Below are positions 5,602 to 8,676 of a stretch of DNA of 8,676 nucleotides, piece by piece. The stretch comes from Hyphomonas sp. (GTDB lineage: Bacteria > Pseudomonadota > Alphaproteobacteria > Caulobacterales > Hyphomonadaceae). The notes below the pieces were generated by a model that ran no database searches, was not told the DNA's origin, and saw only the letters and a program-made list of their open reading frames with translations. The stretch lies in NCBI GenBank assembly GCA_029287305.1, contig JARFRJ010000218.1, positions 1-8,676 of the forward strand. The letters run 5' to 3'. Numbering within the stretch: the stretch's first letter is position 1; every line of letters begins with the position of its first letter. The translations under genes and the position numbers were made by a program.

Positions 5602-6731
5602 TGTACACCTCCTGCATGATGTTCTGCCAAATCTGCCAATGCCTCTGCGGCGTTAACCCTACCGAGGGATTTAGCCAATCCCGCCCGCTGTTCAAGGGCA
5701 CTCTCATCATTAAGACAGGCCGTCAGAAGCTCGCCAAAACTAAGCGGCGTTAACTCATCCTCTGTCATCAGCTCAGCCGCGCCGGCGGCCACAAGCATGT
5801 CGGCATTCAATCTTTGGTGATCATCCATGGCGATTTTAAGGGGTATAAGCAGGCTGGGCCGCCCGATAGCGGCCAGCTCACTGATCGTGCCAGCACCCGA
5901 TCGGGCGATCACCAAATGTGCCTCGACCAGACGTTTAGGCATATCGTCAAAAAAGGGTTTCAAAACACATTCTATACCCGCCGCTCCATAGATTTTTTTG
6001 ACGCTTTCTAATTGCGTTTCTCGCACTTGCTGAACAATGCGCAAGCGCGAACGCAAAGCTTGCGGTATATGTTGGGTGATCGCCAAAGGTAGAATATCGC
6101 CAAAAATTTGCGACCCTTGCGACCCGCCTGTAATCAAAAGCGTGATTTTCTGCCCCAAATCCGGATACGCATTTGCCCGTTCGGCCAGAATATCCGCGCG
6201 AACCGGATTGCCAATCGGATGATGAGGGACACTGGCGGGCAGATAGGCCAAATTTTCAAAACCACTGGCGATACTGCACGCATGTCTGGCAAAGCGGCGA
6301 TTGACACGGCCAAGGACGGCATTCTGCTCATGAATGATAAAGGGCACAGTCAAGCGACGCGCCGCCGCGAGAGTTGGAAAGGCGGGATACCCCCCAAAGC
6401 CTGCAATAAGACAGGGTTTTTTCCGCTTCATCACAGCGACAGCATGCCGATAGCCTGCAAAAAGCCTGAAGGCGGTACCGGGTAAACTTAAAGGTTTGCG
6501 CAGATTGGGGCTCGCCGCTTTAACCGCCTCTTTCCAATCGGCTGGAAACTGCGCGGCATAGGTCAAGCCTCTATCATCAGAGACAAGACCCACTTGCCAC
6601 CCCCGTAGGCGCATCTCAGCGGCAAAGGCGGCGGCGGGAAACATATGCCCGCCCGTTCCCCCGGCTGCGATAATCACAAGGCGGCCCTGTCCAGTTTTAG
6701 GGGCTGCGAGGGGGCTCAGATCAATAGACAT
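5598..6731 (-). CDS. murG: UDP-GlcNAc:undecaprenyl-PP-MurNAc-pentapeptide GlcNAc transferase MurG
   Basis: MurG is a GT28-family (GT-B fold) glycosyltransferase at the cytoplasmic face of the inner membrane that adds GlcNAc to lipid I to make lipid II. The 377-residue protein shows the N-terminal glycine loop [10 protein letters not shown] (24-33), GFGGYP (111-116), [12 protein letters not shown] (134-145), GNPVR (175-179 region), the second glycine loop ITGGSQGS (200-207), and the UDP-GlcNAc region [14 protein letters not shown] (277-290) followed by DDHQ (303-306). Length and motifs are normal for the family. I chose the ATG at 6731: GGAG (6743-6740) stands eight bases upstream and it gives the short N-terminus usual for MurG; a longer reading from 6773 would add 14 residues that lie inside ftsW. 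It overlaps the ftsW end by 11 bases and its TGA overlaps the next start, so the genes are probably translated in a coupled manner. Confidence 0.97.
   Translation of the reverse strand: MSIDLSPLAAPKTGQGRLVIIAAGGTGGHMFPAAAFAAEMRLRGWQVGLVSDDRGLTYAAQFPADWKEAVKAASPNLRKPLSLPGTAFRLFAGYRHAVAVMKRKKPCLIAGFGGYPAFPTLAAARRLTVPFIIHEQNAVLGRVNRRFARHACSIASGFENLAYLPASVPHHPIGNPVRADILAERANAYPDLGQKITLLITGGSQGSQIFGDILPLAITQHIPQALRSRLRIVQQVRETQLESVKKIYGAAGIECVLKPFFDDMPKRLVEAHLVIARSGAGTISELAAIGRPSLLIPLKIAMDDHQRLNADMLVAAGAAELMTEDELTPLSFGELLTACLNDESALEQRAGLAKSLGRVNAAEALADLAEHHAGGVQ
5606..5613 (-). promoter_or_regulatory. Strong Shine-Dalgarno AGGAGGTG for the membrane protein gene
   Basis: AGGAGGTG lies within the last codons of murG, with six bases between its GGAGG core and the ATG at 5601-5599. 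It is close to fully complementary to the 16S rRNA tail and fixes the start. Its strength suggests that this protein is made at a higher rate than its neighbours, whose ribosome binding sites are weaker. Confidence 0.8.
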
Positions 6732-7860
6732 ATAATCGTCTCCAGGGCACATGCGCACGGCGATAGCGCACAAAGGCCAGCGCCAGTCCCAAAGTCAGGG
6801 CGGTCCCGATCAGCGAAGAGCCACCAAAGGAGACAAAGGGCAGTGTCATGCCTTTAGGCGGGATCAAGCTGACATTAACAGCAATATTAATGCCAGATTG
6901 TAGACCGAATAAAGCAAACAGGCCCGTTGCCGCGGCGCGCGCGAAATTATCCTCAATTCGGGCCGCCAATAGGCACCCGCGTATGACGATAAAGGCATAA
7001 AGCGCCAGCAGTCCCAGCGCAGCAATAAAGCCAAACTCCTCAGACAATACCGCATAGATAAAATCATTATGGGCGTCCGGCAGAACACTTTTAACGCGGC
7101 CCTCACCCGGGCCAGCGCCCAACAGGCCGCCGCGCTCGATCGCCTCGCGGGCCCGGTCAATCTGATACGTATCATAATCTGACGGGGCAATAAAGCTATG
7201 CACCCGATAGCGTACATGCGGCAGAGCGAGATATAGAAATCCGCCTAGCGCGACCCCCCCACCAGCAAAGCCTGAAGCCAATCGCCAAGACAGACCAGAG
7301 ACGAAGAATGTCGCCAAGACGGCCAGACTCAAAAGAGCAGACTGACCAATATCAGGCTGCAAGACCAATAATAGCAAAGCAAATGCGAAAAACCCGACCG
7401 CCATGACATCCCAAGGAAGTTTAGGATAATGCTCTTTTTGCGACAGCAACCAAGCGACCAGAACGATCAAGGCTGGTTTCAGCATTTCAGAAGGCTGTAG
7501 GGAAAACCCGGCAAGCCGTATCCACCTTTGGGCACCTTTGGCTTCATGACCAAAGATGAGCACCCAGGCCATTAATGCGAAGGCCCCAAGACAGACAAGC
7601 AGCGCCAAACGGCGCGCCCAGTTCATATCGAACATGCTGACGGTGATCAGAACAAGGCTCGCCCCGAGCGCAAAAACCATATGGCGATACACATAATAAT
7701 AGGATCCATAGCCAAGCCGCTCTGCGGCTGGAAGCCCGGCAGAGAGAGACAATAATAAACCTATTGCGAGCAGCACGCCGCAGGCGGCCAAAAGGGGCCA
7801 ATCCAGTGTGCGCCGCCATGTTGTGATGATGGAGCGATCTGTGCGTGCCAGCCGTTTCAT
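6721..7860 (-). CDS. ftsW: Septal peptidoglycan glycosyltransferase FtsW (SEDS family)
   Basis: FtsW polymerises lipid II into glycan strands at the division septum with its partner transpeptidase FtsI. The 379-residue protein is a multi-pass inner-membrane protein with about ten hydrophobic segments from residue 21 to 365. SEDS landmarks: KGAQRWI (108-114), LQPSEMLK (121-128), LQPDIGQ (167-173), [10 protein letters not shown] (245-254), [17 protein letters not shown] (261-277) and [17 protein letters not shown] (333-349). The catalytic aspartate known in SEDS proteins corresponds to D266 in the HNDF motif. Most relatives have HTDF, so Thr-to-Asn at 265 is a small variation. FtsW is preferred over RodA because of the position between murD and murG and the PFVSFGGSS ending. 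The start overlaps the murD stop as ATGA; the Shine-Dalgarno upstream is weak, which fits dependence on translation of murD. Confidence 0.96.
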   Translation of the reverse strand: MKRLARTDRSIITTWRRTLDWPLLAACGVLLAIGLLLSLSAGLPAAERLGYGSYYYVYRHMVFALGASLVLITVSMFDMNWARRLALLVCLGAFALMAWVLIFGHEAKGAQRWIRLAGFSLQPSEMLKPALIVLVAWLLSQKEHYPKLPWDVMAVGFFAFALLLLVLQPDIGQSALLSLAVLATFFVSGLSWRLASGFAGGGVALGGFLYLALPHVRYRVHSFIAPSDYDTYQIDRAREAIERGGLLGAGPGEGRVKSVLPDAHNDFIYAVLSEEFGFIAALGLLALYAFIVIRGCLLAARIEDNFARAAATGLFALFGLQSGINIAVNVSLIPPKGMTLPFVSFGGSSLIGTALTLGLALAFVRYRRAHVPWRRLYVY

Positions 7861-8676
7861 AGGGTCTTAGCTTTCCTATCTGCGTCTATAAGAGAGGTGA
7901 CGATACGCTTGAAGACATCTCCTCTGTGTTCAAAGGAGGTAAATTGATCAAAGCTTGCTGCGGCGGGCGAGAGCAATATGGCCGCCTGTTTATCACCTGA
8001 CGCCTTGATATCCCGATAAGCCTGAATGATAGCCGTTTCCAGATCACCAGCTTTTATATAGTCGGCCTGGCCGTTCAGAGTGTCGGCGAAATCATCTTGC
8101 GCCTCACCGATAAGATAGGCTTTCCGGATAAAGGGAAAATAGGGCGCAAGCTTTTGAATTCCGCCCTCTTTTGCCTGACCGCCAGCGATCCAATAGACAG
8201 GCCCCAGCGCTCTCAAAGCTTGTTCGGTGGCCTCTGCATTGGTCGCTTTGGAATCATTATAAAATTGAACTCCATCTTGCTCACCCACCCATTCCAGACG
8301 ATGGGCTAGTCCTGGAAAAGAGAGCAAGGCGTCGAGAATAGCCGCCCCAGGCAGGCCAAGCCGTCGACACGCGGCATAGGCGGCAGCGGCATTTTGATGA
8401 TTATGTGTGCCTTTAAGGGCCAAGGCTGCATCTAAATCCCCGATCCGATGAACGCCCTGATCCAGTGCATCATAAAGCACACCGCTGATCAGGCTAACCC
8501 CTTTTTTTTGCTGGTGCTGCGATGAAATAAGTATCCGTTCCGGCCCGCTCTGGTGAGCCATTTGATCTGCAAGAGAGCGCATATGCACATCATCGACACC
8601 CAAAATAGCCACATCTTCCTCAGTCTGGTTTTGAAAGATGCGCTGTTTGGCTCTCTTATAGCCCTCAAACCCGCCA
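7857..8676 (-). CDS. murD: UDP-N-acetylmuramoyl-L-alanine--D-glutamate ligase MurD, C-terminal part, cut at the window end
   Basis: MurD uses ATP to add D-glutamate to UDP-MurNAc-L-Ala in the cytoplasm. The frame is open to the window edge, giving 272 visible residues; the N-terminal UDP-binding domain and the ATP-binding P-loop lie outside. The visible part begins with GGFEGYKRAKQRIF, which in MurD follows the DHMDRH motif, then QNQTEED and GVDD. Later landmarks are KGTHNHQNAAAA at the start of the C-terminal domain, the family hallmark YNDSKATNAEAT, WIAGGQAKEGG, and LLSPAAASFDQFTSFEHRG close to the C-terminus. The apparent start at 8612 is an internal GTG valine codon, not the true start. 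A run of eight As on the coding strand (8509-8502) followed by GGGG lies in a variable loop; the frame is intact. First gene of the visible part of the dcw cluster and overlapping ftsW by four bases. Confidence 0.96.
   Translation of the reverse strand, partial: GGFEGYKRAKQRIFQNQTEEDVAILGVDDVHMRSLADQMAHQSGPERILISSQHQQKKGVSLISGVLYDALDQGVHRIGDLDAALALKGTHNHQNAAAAYAACRRLGLPGAAILDALLSFPGLAHRLEWVGEQDGVQFYNDSKATNAEATEQALRALGPVYWIAGGQAKEGGIQKLAPYFPFIRKAYLIGEAQDDFADTLNGQADYIKAGDLETAIIQAYRDIKASGDKQAAILLSPAAASFDQFTSFEHRGDVFKRIVTSLIDADRKAKTL

Noticed and set aside
8502..8509. Run of eight As plus GGGG on the murD coding strand as a programmed frameshift site
   Set aside because: The zero frame gives a complete, normal MurD C-terminus, and no useful alternative product is evident; the tract lies in a variable loop.

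Overview
The window looks like a chromosomal segment of an alphaproteobacterium with a GC content of roughly 50% (judged by eye, not computed). The assignment rests on the style of MurG (DDHQ in the C-terminal substrate loop), FtsW and MurD, and on an uncommon ATP-grasp-like protein of a type I associate with Alphaproteobacteria. I cannot name a genus. There are no RNA genes, insertion sequences, CRISPR arrays or phage genes.

The left part (1-3333) is on the plus strand. It holds the C-terminal end of signal peptide peptidase SppA (cut by the window edge), a small DUF442 rhodanese/phosphatase-like protein behind a very good sigma-70-type promoter, an AT-rich gap of about 280 bp, an ATP-grasp-like protein of unknown function, and a LACTB2-like metallo-beta-lactamase-fold hydrolase. 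These look like ordinary accessory and housekeeping genes, not one pathway.

The right part (3384-8676) is on the minus strand and converges on the left part. It is the middle of the division and cell wall (dcw) cluster, in transcription order murD (cut by the window edge), ftsW, murG, a small four-helix membrane protein of unknown function, murC, and a small LRAT/NlpC-P60-like protein. The genes are tightly packed: ATGA overlap murD/ftsW, 11-bp overlap ftsW/murG, ATGA overlap murG/membrane protein, TAAATG contact membrane protein/murC, and 16 bp or an overlap murC/last gene. MurD adds D-Glu and MurC adds L-Ala to UDP-MurNAc precursors, MurG makes lipid II, and FtsW polymerises lipid II at the septum.

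Two things stand out. An unrecognised membrane protein sits between murG and murC with an almost perfect Shine-Dalgarno sequence. After murC the cluster does not continue into murB/ddl/ftsQAZ; it ends with a small permuted papain-fold-like gene that lacks the usual second histidine. These two genes are the best candidates for undescribed cell-wall functions here.
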